Below, piece by piece: positions 11,738 through 24,083 of a stretch of 64,000 nucleotides of DNA. The DNA comes from Panicum virgatum (lineage: Eukaryota > Streptophyta > Magnoliopsida > Poales > Poaceae), in assembly GCF_016808335.1 (NCBI RefSeq), contig NC_053149.1, positions 38,890,118 to 38,954,117 on the forward strand, given 5' to 3'. Both the position numbers and the translations under genes were made by a program. Positions within the stretch are counted from its first letter, which is position 1, and each line of letters starts with the position of its first letter. The notes beneath the pieces were generated by a model, which made no database searches, was not told where the DNA came from, and worked only from the letters and a program-made list of their open reading frames with translations.

Positions 11738-12434
11738 GAGTTTTGCCCCGGAGGTCCCTTCCATGAAGTTTGCACGAATCTTAAAACACTTGGAATTTAA
11801 TCTAATTTTTTCTCGAGTAGGTTTAATTTGGGCCCGGCCCTTCCCGTGCCCTAATGAGGCCCGATCCAAATCAAAAAACCCAAGTCGCGGTGCCCCTCCA
11901 ACCCCCGCTACAAATCTTACCAATCTAGGATTCTACTCGGAACTGAAGCAGCGTACGTTTCATACTTTATTTGTACAAATCCCGTGCATACCGTGACCAA
12001 AGCAAACGGTGTCGTTCAGGCAATTCAACTTCAGGGAAGTCGGGTCAACCTGACCTGCCATCCATCGAGAGGGCATGGTATGGCTTCCAACTGCGGCGGC
12101 GCGCCGGCCGACGAGAGGCAATGCATATGCGCGCCCACGACGCACACGGGCTCCTTCCGGTGCCGGCTCCACCGCGGCGTTGGCATGCCGAGGTCGGCCT
12201 CGTGCCAGCAGTTCGGCGACGCCGGTGCACCGGGCTCATCGTACAAGCAGAGGGCCGCATCCCAGCATGTCGAGATTGTCTTCTGAGGAGCTGTTCCACC
12301 CTTTGGACTGGACCTTATTAGGGCATGGGTAGGGCCGGGCCCAAACTAAACCCAATTGAAAAATAATTAAATTAAATTCTAGATCCTTTAAGATTCGTGC
12401 AAATTTTATAGAAGGGACCACCGGAGCAAAACTC
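11738..12434 (+). mobile_element. Pack-MULE (non-autonomous Mutator-like element with captured gene fragment)
   Basis: Long terminal inverted repeats of about 130-140 bp: left begins GAGTTTTGCCCCGGAGG (11738), right ends CCACCGGAGCAAAACTC (12434). They are flanked by a perfect 9-bp target-site duplication TATATTTAA at 11729-11737 and 12435-12443, the Mutator hallmark. The interior (about 11930-12295) is GC-rich and coding-like, unlike the A/T-rich arms. No transposase is present, so the element would depend on one supplied elsewhere. Confidence 0.9.
11984..12286 (+). pseudogene. Captured fragment of a serine-rich-protein-like host gene inside the Pack-MULE
   Basis: An open frame of 100 codons fills the Pack-MULE interior. 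The core CICAPTTHTGSFRCRLHR (residues about 46-63) resembles the cysteine signature CxCxPTTHPGSFRCxxHR of a small plant family annotated serine-rich protein-related; the frame ends normally with HVEIVF-stop. The first 15-20 residues lack any family feature and probably come from MULE sequence. The donor gene is not in the window. Whether it is expressed is unknown; it could act as a source of small RNA against the donor. Confidence 0.55.
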
Positions 12435-12828
12435 TATATTTAATGCTAACTTCTAGGTTAGTTCCATGATCCGCAGGAGAGGAGACCCGCGCAACGACAC
12501 CGGCCCTCCCGCACGTCAGGCTTCATCCATGCAACGGCAGCACGCTTGCACTCCACTCCCGAGCGCGACCCGGATGTCGATCTGGAACGCGACGTGCTCG
12601 GACTTCGTCACGCCCGCTGCCTCTCTCGCATGGCTCTGATTTGACTCGGCGACACACACCTCACACAGATACGCACAACACACTAACAAACTGACTCAAG
12701 CACACGTACACGTCCATGCATGCAGCTAGCCTGCAGCAAATTAAACACCCGCGACACAATACCCATGTCACGATTATTTCTAACAGGCGCGCGGCGGTGC
12801 CGGCGAGAGGCTGGATCGTGGATGAGGA

Positions 12829-13912
12829 TGTTAGATAACTAGTCGATTTTTGGTATATTTTAATTACAAATATTACTAGCAATTTCATGGCAAAAAAGAG
12901 TAATAATGTGTGAACAAAATATGTGCTTGTATTCATGTTATTCTCACTAATAAGCACGAACAAAATATTAAACCAGAATAGGTTTAGAGTGTACCCCAAG
13001 GCGAGACCAGTGCCGGAGGCACCGGGTGCACCGTTACCAGCTAGAATAGACATTCTATTCGAGTGACCTTGCTTGATGTAGCCGAACGACGTCGATGAAG
13101 GAAGATGTTCGCAGTGCAGTCCCACGAACGGTCACCAGAAAGTAGACGAAGTAGTCGTTCGCGCCGGGATGTAGACGAAGTAGTCATTCAGGAAGCGAGC
13201 AGTCGCATCAAGACGCTCCCCAAAAACCTGATTGCCTGCTATCCCATGCAGGACCTTCAGCGAGTAGAGGTTCCGGATGCCTGCTCTCGCTAGAGCTGTG
13301 CGCACAGCGCTAGCGATGGGAATGGCAGAAGCAGCAGAGGGAGAAGGGAGAGGTCTCCTAAGCAGGAGTACCTGAAGCAAGTGCTTGTGGTGTGTGGATG
13401 AGTGGATGAGAGGCTGTTTATATAGGCGTGGACATGCCTCAGATTCAACGAACCTGGATGCTGTAATTGTCTTTGATGAGTGCAGTTATTGGTGAATCCG
13501 TGCCAACGGTCAGGGCCATGATTCTCCTGTCATCACGGTCACATTTATTGTCTCTGAATGCATTCAACAACAAAAACGTTCTCATCTCAGCACATCACGT
13601 CGCACCGCACGTCACGTCACGTCCGGCCGGCCAGCCACGCCACGCACACGCACATGCACCACTCGTTCGGCCGGTCGCACTGCGCCACGCCCCAGCTCGG
13701 CGAGGCGAGCGAGAGCGCGCGCATGTGGTTCACCGACCTCTTCTTACCGGCTTCATAAGTGATGTACACAGGGTCCACCCTTTAAGTCGATTGAGATCCT
13801 ACGCAAACCCCAATACAGTATTAAGCAATTGATTCCCTAGCATTTAATTGTGGGCTTTGAATTCTTTTAATGCATTGAATAGAATAAATGAGCCAAGCCC
13901 ATAATTCTAACA
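12829..13912 (-). repeat. 3' LTR of Ty1 element C
   Basis: Plus-strand limits TGTTAGATAACTAG (12829) to ATAATTCTAACA (13912), 1084 bp. It matches the other LTR along its length but with many substitutions and indels, so the insertion is not recent. Confidence 0.9.
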
Positions 13913-14476
13913 ATCCCCACCAAGAATTTCAAGCCACACTAGAAATGCTCTCATTTCCTCATTGATATACCAGTATTTGACAGAGACTGTTAAGTTGAAC
14001 TTCCATCTAGGACAGAGGCTACACTTATTCACAACTGTACAATGGACTATGCCTTGAATTGCCAGTCTTGTGCAAACAAGTTTGATCAGAGCCCTACACT
14101 AATACTAGGCTGCATAAGCATCCCCGCGGTTTGGAGCTTATAAGTCATACTCCAGGCCTTTCATGAGTTTCTAGAGAATACCCAGTTCTCATAGACTATG
14201 ACTAGTAGTCAGACTCATATAGGTGTGTTCCTTTCAGATGTTCTGTAGGACAACATCTTTGTTTCAAGAAAACAACTCATTTGTTTTAAAAAAACCACCT
14301 GGAACACATTAAGATATAGACCAACCTGTCATACAGATTAGAAGAGAAATGCACCTTATACATGGAACGAGCCTTTTTACAAAGGTTCTCTTCTCTCAGT
14401 CAGACTTTAGTTTATTTCACCATCCTACTTCACGGGATCTTCGATCACATAGGACAGGTTTCCACTATAAAATGAC
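13913..14476. other. Non-coding 3' part of Ty1 element C
   Basis: After the polypurine tract there is about 550 bp of A/T-rich sequence between the LTR and the RNase H stop. I see no gene in it. Confidence 0.6.
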
Positions 14477-17400
14477 TCACGTGGGTTTCAAGCCCAATTC
14501 CATAGATGCAATGTCTATCACATTCCGTGAAAGACCCTTTGTAAACTGATCTGCCAAAATTTTAGCCATCTGAACATAGTCCAAGGCTATTACTCTGGAG
14601 TTTCTCAATTTTCTGACAGATTCCAACTGCTTTTTCACATGTCTTGATGACTTCATGTTATCTTTTGAACTGTTCACCTTGACAATCACCGTTTAATTGT
14701 CACAGTTCATTAGAATTGCCGGTATCGGTTTTTCAACTATCGGCAAGTCCATAAGGAGCTCACGAAGCCACTCAGTCTCAACAGTGGTTGTATCTAATGC
14801 TGTGAGTTTTGCTTCCATAGTTGACCTCGTTAAGATGGTCTGCTTGCAAGACTTCCAGGAAGCAGCTCCACCACCAAGTGTAAACACATATCCACTTGTG
14901 GCCTTTATCTCATCAGCATCAGAAATCCAGTGTGAATCACTATACCCTTCTAGTACCCTAGGGTATCCGGTGTAGTGAATTCCATAGTTTATTGTGCCCT
15001 TTAGATAGCACATTACTCTTTCAAGAGTCTTCCAATGATCACCTCCCGGGTTTGAAACAAACTGGCTCAGTTTGCTTATAGCAAACGAGATGTCAGGTCT
15101 TGTTGCACTAGCTAAATACATCAATGACCCAATGATCTGAGAATATCTCAGCTGATCTCGCATTATCCTTTTGTTCTTTCTTAGAATTAAACTGGCATCA
15201 TATGGTGTTAAGACAGGTTTATAGTCGCTATAACCAAAGTGACTTAACACATTCTCCACATAGTGAGACTGTGTAAGAATCACCCCACCATTGATTTCTT
15301 TTACCAGCTTTATATTAAGGATAACATCAACTTCTCCCAGATCCTTCATCTCAAAAGTTTAAGATAAAAAGTCTTTGACTTCCTTAATCACATTAAGACT
15401 AGTGCCAAAGATCAGTATGTCATCCACATACAAGCACAAAATCACTCTTTCAGCCCCACCATAGCGATAGTACACACATTTGTCAGTTTCGTTCACAACA
15501 AAGCTAGCAGACGTCAAAGTTCTGTCAAACTTTTCATGCCACTGCTTAGGCGCTTGCTTGAGACCATATAAAAATTTCAACGACTTACAAACCATTCCTT
15601 CTTGACCCTTTGATACAAATCCATCTGGCTGATCCATATAGATCTCCTCTTCCAACTCTCCGCTGAGGAAAGACGTCTTAACGTCCATCTGATGAACGAG
15701 AAGACCATAAGAGGCTGCCATGAAAAGTAACACTCGAATTGTGGTCAATCGGGCAACTGGTGAATAAGTGTCAAAGAAATCTTCTCCTTCTTTTTGGGTA
15801 AAACCCTTGGCCACAAGCCTAGCATTGTACTTTTCAATAGTACCATCTGGCCTAAGCTTTTTCTTGAAGACCCACTTGCATCCAACTGGTTTACATCCAT
15901 AAGGATGTTCAACGACCTCCCAGGTTCCATTAGACATAATAGAATCCATCTCACTCCTCACTGCTTCCTTCCAATAGTCAGCATCAGGAGATGAATATGC
16001 CTCTTTAATGGTTCTTGGCGTATTATCCATGAGGTATACAATGAGATCATCACCAAAAGACTTTACAGTCCTTTGTCTCTTGCTCTTTCTCAGAGCATCA
16101 TTATTATCCTCCTCAGGATTTTCCACAAGTGTAGGTTCATTGTGTTCTATCGGCTCAGCAGAGCTATCATCCTCGATGAATTCTTGCCTAGATGAACTTG
16201 TTTCATCTCTCATGGGAAAATGTTTTCCAAAAATATAGTATCTCTGGACTCCATTATAGTACCAACATGCATGTCAGGTACTCCAGATTTCACTATTAAA
16301 AATCTATACCCAACGCTGTGAATAGCATAACTTAGAAAGACTCAATCCACAGTTTTAGGTCCAAACTTATGTTTCTTGGTTATTGGCACACTCATTTTTG
16401 CCAAACAATCCCATGTATGTAAGTATGAAAGTGTTGGCATTTTCTTCTCCCATTCCTCGAATGGTGTTATCTCTTTATTCTTTGTAGGAACACGGTTTAG
16501 GACATGACATGCAGTCAATATAGCCTCACCCCACCATTTCTTGGAAAGTCCCGCTGTATCTAACATGGCGTTAACCAAATCCGTTAGAGTGCGGTTCTTT
16601 CTTTTGGCAACCCCATTTGACTGAGGTGAATAGAGAGGCGTACTCTCATGAATAATACCATGTTCCTCGCAGAATAAAGTGAATAAATTTGAGAAGTACT
16701 CGCCACCACGATCTGACCTAACTCTTTTGATTTTTCTCTCAAGTTGGTTTTCTACTTCAGCTTTATAGATTTTAAAGTAGTGTAAAGCTTCATCTTTTGA
16801 CTTCAACAAATAGATATAACAAAATCTAGTGCAGTCATCAATCAAGGTCATGAAATATCTTTTACCACCTTTTGTCAACACTCCATTCATTTCGCACAAA
16901 TCGGAATGAATAAATTCTAAGGGTGCCAAGCTCCTCGCCTCCGCGGCCTTATGAGGCTTGCGAGTTTGTTTTGATTCAACACATACATGGCACTTAGAAT
17001 TTTTGATAAAAGTAAACTTTGGAATTAAACTCAAATTAGCTAAGCGCATCATTCAACCAAAATAAACGTGACAAAGCCTCGAATGCCAAACATTTGTTTC
17101 ATCAACGTTAATAATATTGTATGCAATTTTATTATAAACATCTGACAAAAAAAGGCGGAACAAGCCTCCGCTTTCATAACATTTTTCAATAAAAGTACCA
17201 AATTTAGACAAGATACATTTATTGGACTCAAAGACTAACTTAAAACCATCTCTACACAGTAGAGAGCCGCTGACAAGATTCTTCTTGATGGTGGGGACAT
17301 GCTGCATGGACTTCCCCGAAGTAAACTTCAGATTTACCGTACCAACACCAAGAACACACGCATGAGTTCCGTTCCCCATCAGCAAGGAGGAAGTCCCGCT

Positions 17401-18261
17401 GACCTGGTAAGAAGAAAATAAAGAAGTATCAGCTCAAATATGAATACTAGCACCAGTGTCAACCCACCACTCGGGTGAACAAAAAACAGAAAGAACTGTA
17501 GGTAATAAATTACCATACCCCGATGTTCCGTCAAGCTCACTAATTACCATGTTGGCGGAGTCCTTACTTTTGCGGTTCAGACACTTTGCTGCAAAGTGTT
17601 CTGTACTAACGCACACATAGCAAGGTCCCTTCTTCTTCTTCTTGAAGGTGGTTGTCTACTTAGTCTTTGGTTGGTTCAGCGGTGGCTTTTTCTTATTCTT
17701 GTGGGAGTTATTCTTCTGAACAAGATTGGCACTTGAAGCACTAACAACCCCTTTCCCACGTATGTCCTTTGCTCTCGCCTTCTCCTCAACATCAAGAATC
17801 CCAATGAGTCCATCTATGGTGAACTCCTGTCTCTTGTGTTTTAGTGAGGTAGCAAAGTCCCTCCAAGAAGGTGGCAGCTTAGAGATAATACCTCCGGCCA
17901 CAAACTTATCGGGTAACACACATGGGGACTCTTTGCTATAATTTTTGAGATATTTTGCCAGAGTATGTATTTCATGAGCCTGTTCCACCACAGAATGGTC
18001 TTCAACCATTCTATAGTCAAGAAACTGCTCCATCGCATACAACTCACTGCCGGCATCAGACACTCCATATTGAGCCTCAAGTGCATCCCACAATGCTTTG
18101 CCAGTTGGCAGTAGGACATAAGAATCCACCAGGCTTTTAGCGATAACACTAATGACGCAGCCTCGAAAGAGGGTATCAGCCTCATCAAACGCACTCCCTT
18201 CCTCTAGAGTGAACTGTTCAGCCTTACCCTCTTTTACATGCATCACTCTCAGCACTGTCAA
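14477..18261 (-). pseudogene. Ty1-copia gag-pol remnant
   Basis: From the right: Gag (17656-18261; LYAMEQFLDYRMVEDHSVVE, KLPPSWRDFATSLKHKR), zinc knuckle and protease (17434-17640; EHFAAKC, VDTGAS), GAG-pre-integrase (17053-17385; NVWHSRLCH), integrase core (16342-17052; FIHSDLCEMNG, DDCTRFCYIY, SDRGGEYFS, SPQSNGVAKR), reverse transcriptase (15359-16213; NARLVAKGFTQKEGEDF, QMDVKTSFLSGEL, YVDDILIFG), then connection and RNase H (14477-15349; GYSDSHWISD, TRSTMEAKLTAL). Stops separate most blocks and the frame changes between integrase and reverse transcriptase. A 28-bp direct duplication (18250-18277 / 18278-18305) shifts the frame at the gag start, and upstream Gag sequence is partly missing. 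No full product is possible. Confidence 0.92.
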
Positions 18262-18305
18262 CCATAGTATAAGCCACCAGCACTGTCAACCATAGTATAA
18301 GCCGC
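18250..18305. repeat. 28-bp tandem duplication in gag of element C
   Basis: The unit beginning CAGCACTGTCAACCATAG occurs twice with a 28-bp period. Because 28 is not a multiple of three it shifts the gag frame. Confidence 0.8.
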
Positions 18306-18406
18306 TCTTACCAACATTTGTAATTGGAACCATCAAAAGATGGTGGTTTGATTGTTGCAGCAAAGCTAGATACCGAAAACCTATTAACAAATTCAAGTTT
18401 TTGGAT

Positions 18407-19443
18407 TGTTAGATAACTAGGCAATTTTTGGTATATTTTAATTTCACATATTACTAGCAATTTCATTTTATAAAAGAGTGATAATGTGTGAACAAAATAT
18501 GTGCTTGTGTTCATGTTATTCTCACTAATAAGCATGAATAAAATATTAAACCAGAATAGGCTTAGAGTGTACCCCAAGGCGGGACCAGTGCCGAAGGCAC
18601 CGGGTGCGCCGTTACCAGCTGGAATAGACATTCTATTCGACTAGCCTTGCTTGATGTAGCCGAACGACGTCGATGCAGGAAGATGTTCGCAGTGTAGTCC
18701 CACGAACGGTCACCAGGAAGTAGACGAAGTAGTCGTTCACGCCGGGATGTAGACGAAGTAGTCGTTCAGGGAGCGAGCAGTCACATCAAGACGCTCCCCA
18801 AAAACCAGATTGCTCGCTATCCCGTGCAGGACCTTCAGCGAGCAGAGGTTCCAGAGGCCTGCTCTCGCTAGAGCTGTGCGCGCAGCGCTAGCGATGGGAA
18901 TGGCAGAAAGCAGCAGAGAGAGAAGGAAGAGGTCTCCTAAGCAGGAGTACCTGAAGCAAGTGCTTGTGGTGTGTGGATGAGTGGAGGAGAGGCTGGTTTA
19001 TATAGGCGTGGAGGTGCCTCAGATTCAACGAACCGCAATTACTGTCATCACTATCACGTTTATTGTCTCTGAATGCATTAAACAATGTTTATTGTCTCTG
19101 ATTGCATTCAACAACAAAAACGTTCTCATCTCATTCAACAACATTTATTGTCTCTGATTGCATTCAACAATAAAAACGTTCTCATCTCAGCACGTCACGT
19201 CTGTCCGACCGGCCTCGCCACGCCCACGGCCCGGTGAGGCGAGCGAGCGCGTGCGTGTGGTTCACCGACCTCCTCTTACCGGCTTCACAAGTGGTGTACA
19301 TAGGGTCCACCCTTTAAGTCGGTTGAGATCCACCTCAAATCCTGATATGGTATTAAGCAATTGATTCCGTAACATTTAATAGTGGATTTTAAATTTTTTA
19401 ATGCATTGAATAGATTAAATGGGCCAAGCCCATAATTCCAACA
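18407..19443 (-). repeat. 5' LTR of Ty1 element C
   Basis: Limits TGTTAGATAACTAGGC (18407) to ATAATTCCAACA (19443), 1037 bp. A possible TATA box (TTTATATAGG on the plus strand) sits near 18997-19006. Confidence 0.9.
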
Positions 19444-19448
19444 GAGGA

Positions 19449-19640
19449 TGCGAGGCCTAGGGCCGCGGCCGGCAGGGGAGAGGGAGGATGAGAAGGGGAT
19501 CAGGGCGTCGCTCGTGAGGACGACGACCATGTTCGCTGGCTGCGGGAGCTCTTCCATCAGCGGTGTCGGGGAAGCGAGGCGTGAGGTCTTTTTTTTTTGA
19601 AGAACAGCCGGTGAATTGACTCCCATGTAGGTGGTGTTGC
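19449..19640 (-). pseudogene. Unidentified gene-like fragment, paralogous to 33690-33880
   Basis: A GC-rich stretch whose minus-strand translation contains LMEELPQPANMVVVLTSDA. The copy near 33690-33880 gives LMEQLPQLVSMVVVLTSDA and shares the plus-strand motif CCGGTGAATTGACTCCC at its right end. Protein-level conservation suggests both derive from one coding sequence, which I do not recognise. Removing Ty1 element C joins 12791-12828 to this fragment. Gene capture or segmental duplication are both possible. Confidence 0.4.
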
Positions 19641-20856
19641 CTGGGAGCAACGCCGGAAAGGCATTTTCTGGACTTCAGGCCTTAAGGGCACGGCAGGCTT
19701 TAAGGTGGGACTGTGGAAGACAGAAGACAAAAAAAGTCCTTTATCTAGGTACCCTTATGTTAAGTACCACTAACTTCTATACTCTTGAAAAAGGAATTCA
19801 CACATCTATAATCTCGTGTTTAGTTTAGTTTACCTCTGTACCCTTCCGTCCATATTCTGTTAAAAGATAACGGTAGATGACCCCTGACAGGTGGGACCTA
19901 TAAATGAAAATGACCAGATTGCCTCTCTTCTCACCCATTACAGAACTCTTCTTCCTCCCCGCTGTACACGAAGCGACGACCTGCTGCCTCCCCTAACCCT
20001 AACACTGTAAATCCGCGCCGCCGGTCGCCGCTGGGAGCACGGATCTGCGCTCCCCACCGCTCCAGGCAGTGCAGGCCGAGCAAGGGGACGCTGCTGGCCG
20101 CCTACGCGCCGAGCGCCGCGGGAGGGCGCGCGCCGAGCGCCACGCGCCGTGGGAGGGTGCGCCGAGCCCCGAGCGCCGCGGGGGCCGCCGCAGGCCACGC
20201 GCCTCGGGGGGCCGCCGCTGCACTGCAGGCCACATACATGCTTTGTTTTTGTTGATGTTTGCACGCTTATTTTTTTTATTTTCATACACATCTTGCGGAG
20301 CAATTTAGAGACACTATTTAAGAAAGGAGAATGCTATCATGTATGTAGAATTGTTCACTGAAGAAATGGGTCGATTGTAGCCTTGCGGATTAAATGGTTG
20401 ATCGAGGTGAAGTTGGTGTAAACTCGCCTACCACAATTTGCCTGACTGCTTGTAAAAGTTCATGAACCGATAATTCTATTTATTTATTTATGATTTTTGC
20501 TAAATATCTGTCGACAGATATTTTTTTGAAAAATCTGTCGAATTCTTGTGCGTGTGATTTGTGCTTTGAGATATGTGCTCTCTCTGTCTCGTTTGTCAGT
20601 CGTCAATGGTTTTGTGGTGTTAACGGGTTCGTCGCGCCTCACCCGAAACCCGTGAGCCATGGAAAATTTTGGAAATCACACCCTTTTTTTTCTCGCCGCA
20701 CCACCGACTGCTCAGCTTCTCTGGTTCACTTATTTTATCCTCTTTTCTCGAATCTGCAGAGATTAGCCTCTCTCTCCCCTCTATCTCTCCCCCTCACAAA
20801 GTTGAAGCAGACGAGGTGAATCTGCGGAAGGGAGGAGGCTGACCGGCGCACGCGCC

Positions 20857-23391
20857 ATGCCGGATGCGGCGCCAGCCCGTTGTCCTCCTCACCGGCGAAT
20901 CGACGGAGGGGAGGAGGCTGACCGGCGGCGACGCGCCATGCGAGATGCGGCACCGGCCCGTCCTCCTCCTCACCCATACTTCCCCACCCCGCGGCTCTCA
21001 TCACCACCGCCGGCGCCGCTCCAGTACAGCTCCCCCACTCCGTGCGCCCCTTCCTCTGTCAGATCTGAGGTGGGTTTGTATTGGAGTTTTTTGTGCTTTG
21101 TGTTCATCGTGAATGAATTGGGTGTGATTTGGTTGGCTTGTCTTGTGTGCTAGAAGTCTCATATTGTCATCTCATGCGGTAGGTCGTCAGAAATTTTTTG
21201 GTGCTATGTCGTCATGCTTTTGGGGTGGAGATGTGCCTGCTTTGTTTTGGATCCTACCTACTTGTTCGTCAGCGTGGTGGCTCTTGTCCCCTACGCTTTG
21301 CTTGTTAGTTGATCCATATTATTATCGATGTTGCAGTTATATCAGTTATATCAGTTAGTGGATCCTGGCTTCATTATTTGTCGTGATTTGGTAGAAGTGG
21401 CGGATTACTTTCTCCAGTGGTTTCTGGCTTAGATGTGGAGTTGATTGACTTGTCCATTAACTTGAGATTTATTAGCTGTGTGACATGATTCGATCTGTGG
21501 ATAATATACATACTGTGGATGTCAAACGGAGGAGAGAGGGTGTTTGCCCCTGTAATTTGGGCGCATTCTTTTCCTTTTTCACAGGTTTTGTCCATGTATG
21601 TGTCATGTTTCCCAGCAGTTTAGTATGTGTGCTGGCAAGTAGAAAATGAATTATAAGTTGCATGGGCGTCTCTCCAGTTTCTTTTGATGCATGTCTAGCA
21701 TGCAGAATTTGCTGCATGCAGAATTTGCTAATTCACTACATATATGTATCTGTGTTTTGATCTTTGTCCAATATCCAGTTCTGATGTTTACATCTGGTTT
21801 TAGTTGGTTGTTCCTTGTTTTACGATTCTGGTATGAGATATCAGATAATTGTTTCCAAATATGATTCAGTGTTTGTGCGGGGGTTTGGTGACTTTCAACT
21901 CGGTTCACAGGCTGATCCGTCGCTTGAATCTCTCATCTCTATAAATTCCAACCTAGATACCGTCGGTTCAGTACCTCTCTTTGCAGCTATTAACTTGTGC
22001 ACCTCTGCTGTTAACTTGTGATAGGCTAGTAGGCTCAAATTTTGTATGTGTGCTCGGTTATTTGAGACCGGTTTTTGCAATTTCTCTGAGGTTTTTAGAA
22101 CAGATAACCAGTGATTTGTATTTTAGACTTTCTACTAGAGTGTAGACACTTTGTTTTGTTTGGTTTGAATTTTTGACATCCAATAGGGCTGAAGTTTTGT
22201 CATCCAATAGAATTTTGAATGAACAGGACGAGAGGCGGCTGCCTGCTGCAGGGGGCGGCAACAAACACATCAGGCCTCTGCGCCCTCTAGCCAAGGAGGT
22301 AAGGCTTTTTGCTAAGTGTTTTTAGTTGTTTGATTAGTAATATTCGTTTTGCCCCCAAGTTAATTTTTCGAGTCGTGACTAGGTGATGATCGAGGTCCTA
22401 AAAGTTCATTTACATGATAGCTATTTTGTCTGGTTTTTATCTGTGATAGATGGTGTCTGGTTCTCTAGTACTAGTAGCCTAAATCCCTGCATAAACTGTA
22501 TTGTTATCGCTTGATAGTTCAGTAATGGTTGTCACCAAAACATGATAGATCAGTAACTGTATTGGTTTGGATCTTTATAAACTGTATTTCGGTAGCTTTT
22601 TTCTAGGCTATGTGTGACATGATGTTGGTCCATCGGCTCATCTATCTGTCATACCACTGTCGAATTCAGCCTTTTGGTTAATAAGAAGACTGTTTCTTTT
22701 GTTTCATGACGCACTCAGTTATCCACCACTGCATTATCAATTATATGATTTTCTACAAACAATGCTATCATATAACACTTTTTGGTTTTTTGCAATGCTT
22801 TTTGGTTAATATTTATTTTTTATCCCAATTTGCTCTGGAATCAGCATTTTTTTCAGTCATCTTTATGTCTTAAAAATCACATGCATGTGCTCTCAATGCT
22901 TCTTCATAATTTTGCCTTTTGACACTTCTTTTTTTGTTCGATGGCTGCTTGTGTCACTAAATGTTCTTTTTTTCATATTAGCTCATTTTAACCATGCACT
23001 TTAGAAGCTAGTTCTATTCATTCTGAATTTGGAGCCACAACGAACAAACGTGGCCTCTGAATTATTGCTGTATACAGTTGCATTATCTATAAATTCTGAA
23101 TTTATTTATGGAAATCATATCAATTTTGACTCCTTATTGTGGTCAATACAAACATACAGGTTACAGTATTATCTCTTAGTGTTCATTCTGATTCATCTTT
23201 TTTATATTTCTGCAATATGTTTTGTAATTATTTTGTCTGTATTGACAAAGCTAGAAAACTTGCACAAGTTTTTTTGTGTTACAGGTTTTATTGTGTTACA
23301 CCTTTGCACACAGGTGCTTCTAGACAATTTAAACTTCAAGATTACCACGAAGAAACATGAAGTCACCTTCAAGCTGTTCAAGACCAAGTAG
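20857..23391 (+). CDS. Possible small three-exon gene near the left end of the MULE
   Basis: Exons 20857-21069, 22227-22298 and 23314-23391 are bounded by plausible GT-AG sites, all in phase 0, giving about 120 residues. Exon 1 is proline/alanine-rich and contains an internal duplication (GGAGGAGGCTGACCGGCG unit at about 20830 and 20908). Exons 2-3 give a basic C-terminus (RPLRPLAKE, NFKITTKKHEVTFKLFKTK). I recognise no domain. It may instead be the untranslated leader of the Ulp1-like gene, whose start codon lies 260 bp downstream; the GC-rich first exon and long introns fit a 5' leader equally well. Confidence 0.35.
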
Positions 23392-23649
23392 TTTTGTGTA
23401 GTAGGAGTTGTGCTGCTATGTAATTAATTTTTTTTCGTAAATACATTTATATTTTGTATCCTTGAATTGGTCGCCTTTTATGTAATAATGAACATATTGG
23501 GTATTTTGGTTGAGCTCTAATATATTAGCTTGTTATAATTGGTCTCCTTTTATATTTTGTATGTATATCTAATTTATTTATATTCTAGATCCTAATTTTT
23601 TTGATTGTATGTATAACTAATATTTCTTGTTGCTTTAATTTGTTTTTAG

Positions 23650-24002
23650 ATGCCTACAATGATGGGCAGTGAGAACAACCATTTTGTTGATTATTGTTAT
23701 GATGAAATGATTGTAAGTTACAAAAACGTTTCCCTTTTTAATTAATGCAATTTAATATCTTGCTTTGATGTGGCTTCTTTTATAATTAGGGTCATGGAAA
23801 TATTGAGGATTGTGAGCTTGATGAACTTGTCTTTGAGTTCTACAAGAAAGAGGTATTTTTGTTTGTGGTAGTTTTATGTATATGCCTATACTTAACATAT
23901 CTACATTTGTGGAATTTTTTTTGTTTTGTTTTATTATTGCAGAAAATCAAGCAACTAAAGAGCAAGCTTACACCAGCTGAGTTGAATGTTATTGTGAATG
24001 AT

Positions 24003-24083
<81 letters not shown>

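Larger units (their letters stand above)
11194..12785 (-). repeat. 5' LTR of Ty1-type element B, interrupted by a Pack-MULE
   Basis: On the minus strand the LTR would start TGTTAGAAATAATCG (12785) and end GGCCATCACCAACA (11194), immediately followed by a primer site. A TATATATA-like motif near 11391-11398 may be its promoter. The Pack-MULE at 11738-12434 splits it; outside that the LTR is about 0.9 kb. The outer boundary is inferred from the TGTT...AACA termini only, because no second LTR is in view. Confidence 0.5.
12829..19443 (-). mobile_element. Ty1-copia LTR retrotransposon (element C), complete but decayed
   Basis: Two LTRs (12829-13912 and 18407-19443), a polypurine tract next to the left LTR (GGTGGGGAT on the minus strand, 13913-13921), and gag, protease, integrase, reverse transcriptase and RNase H remnants in the Ty1 order between them on the minus strand. 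A 5-bp target duplication GAGGA is at 12824-12828 and 19444-19448. I do not see a canonical tRNA-Met primer site next to the 5' LTR, and the gag start is partly deleted, so this copy is defective. Confidence 0.92.

Noticed and set aside
12661..13125. Minus-strand frame of 154 codons
   Set aside because: It spans the boundary of two unrelated LTRs and has no motif.
20069..20361. GC-rich open frames on both strands near the MULE left end
   Set aside because: Low-complexity Arg/Ala/Gly repeats in mutually overlapping frames; noted only as possible captured sequence in the outer element.
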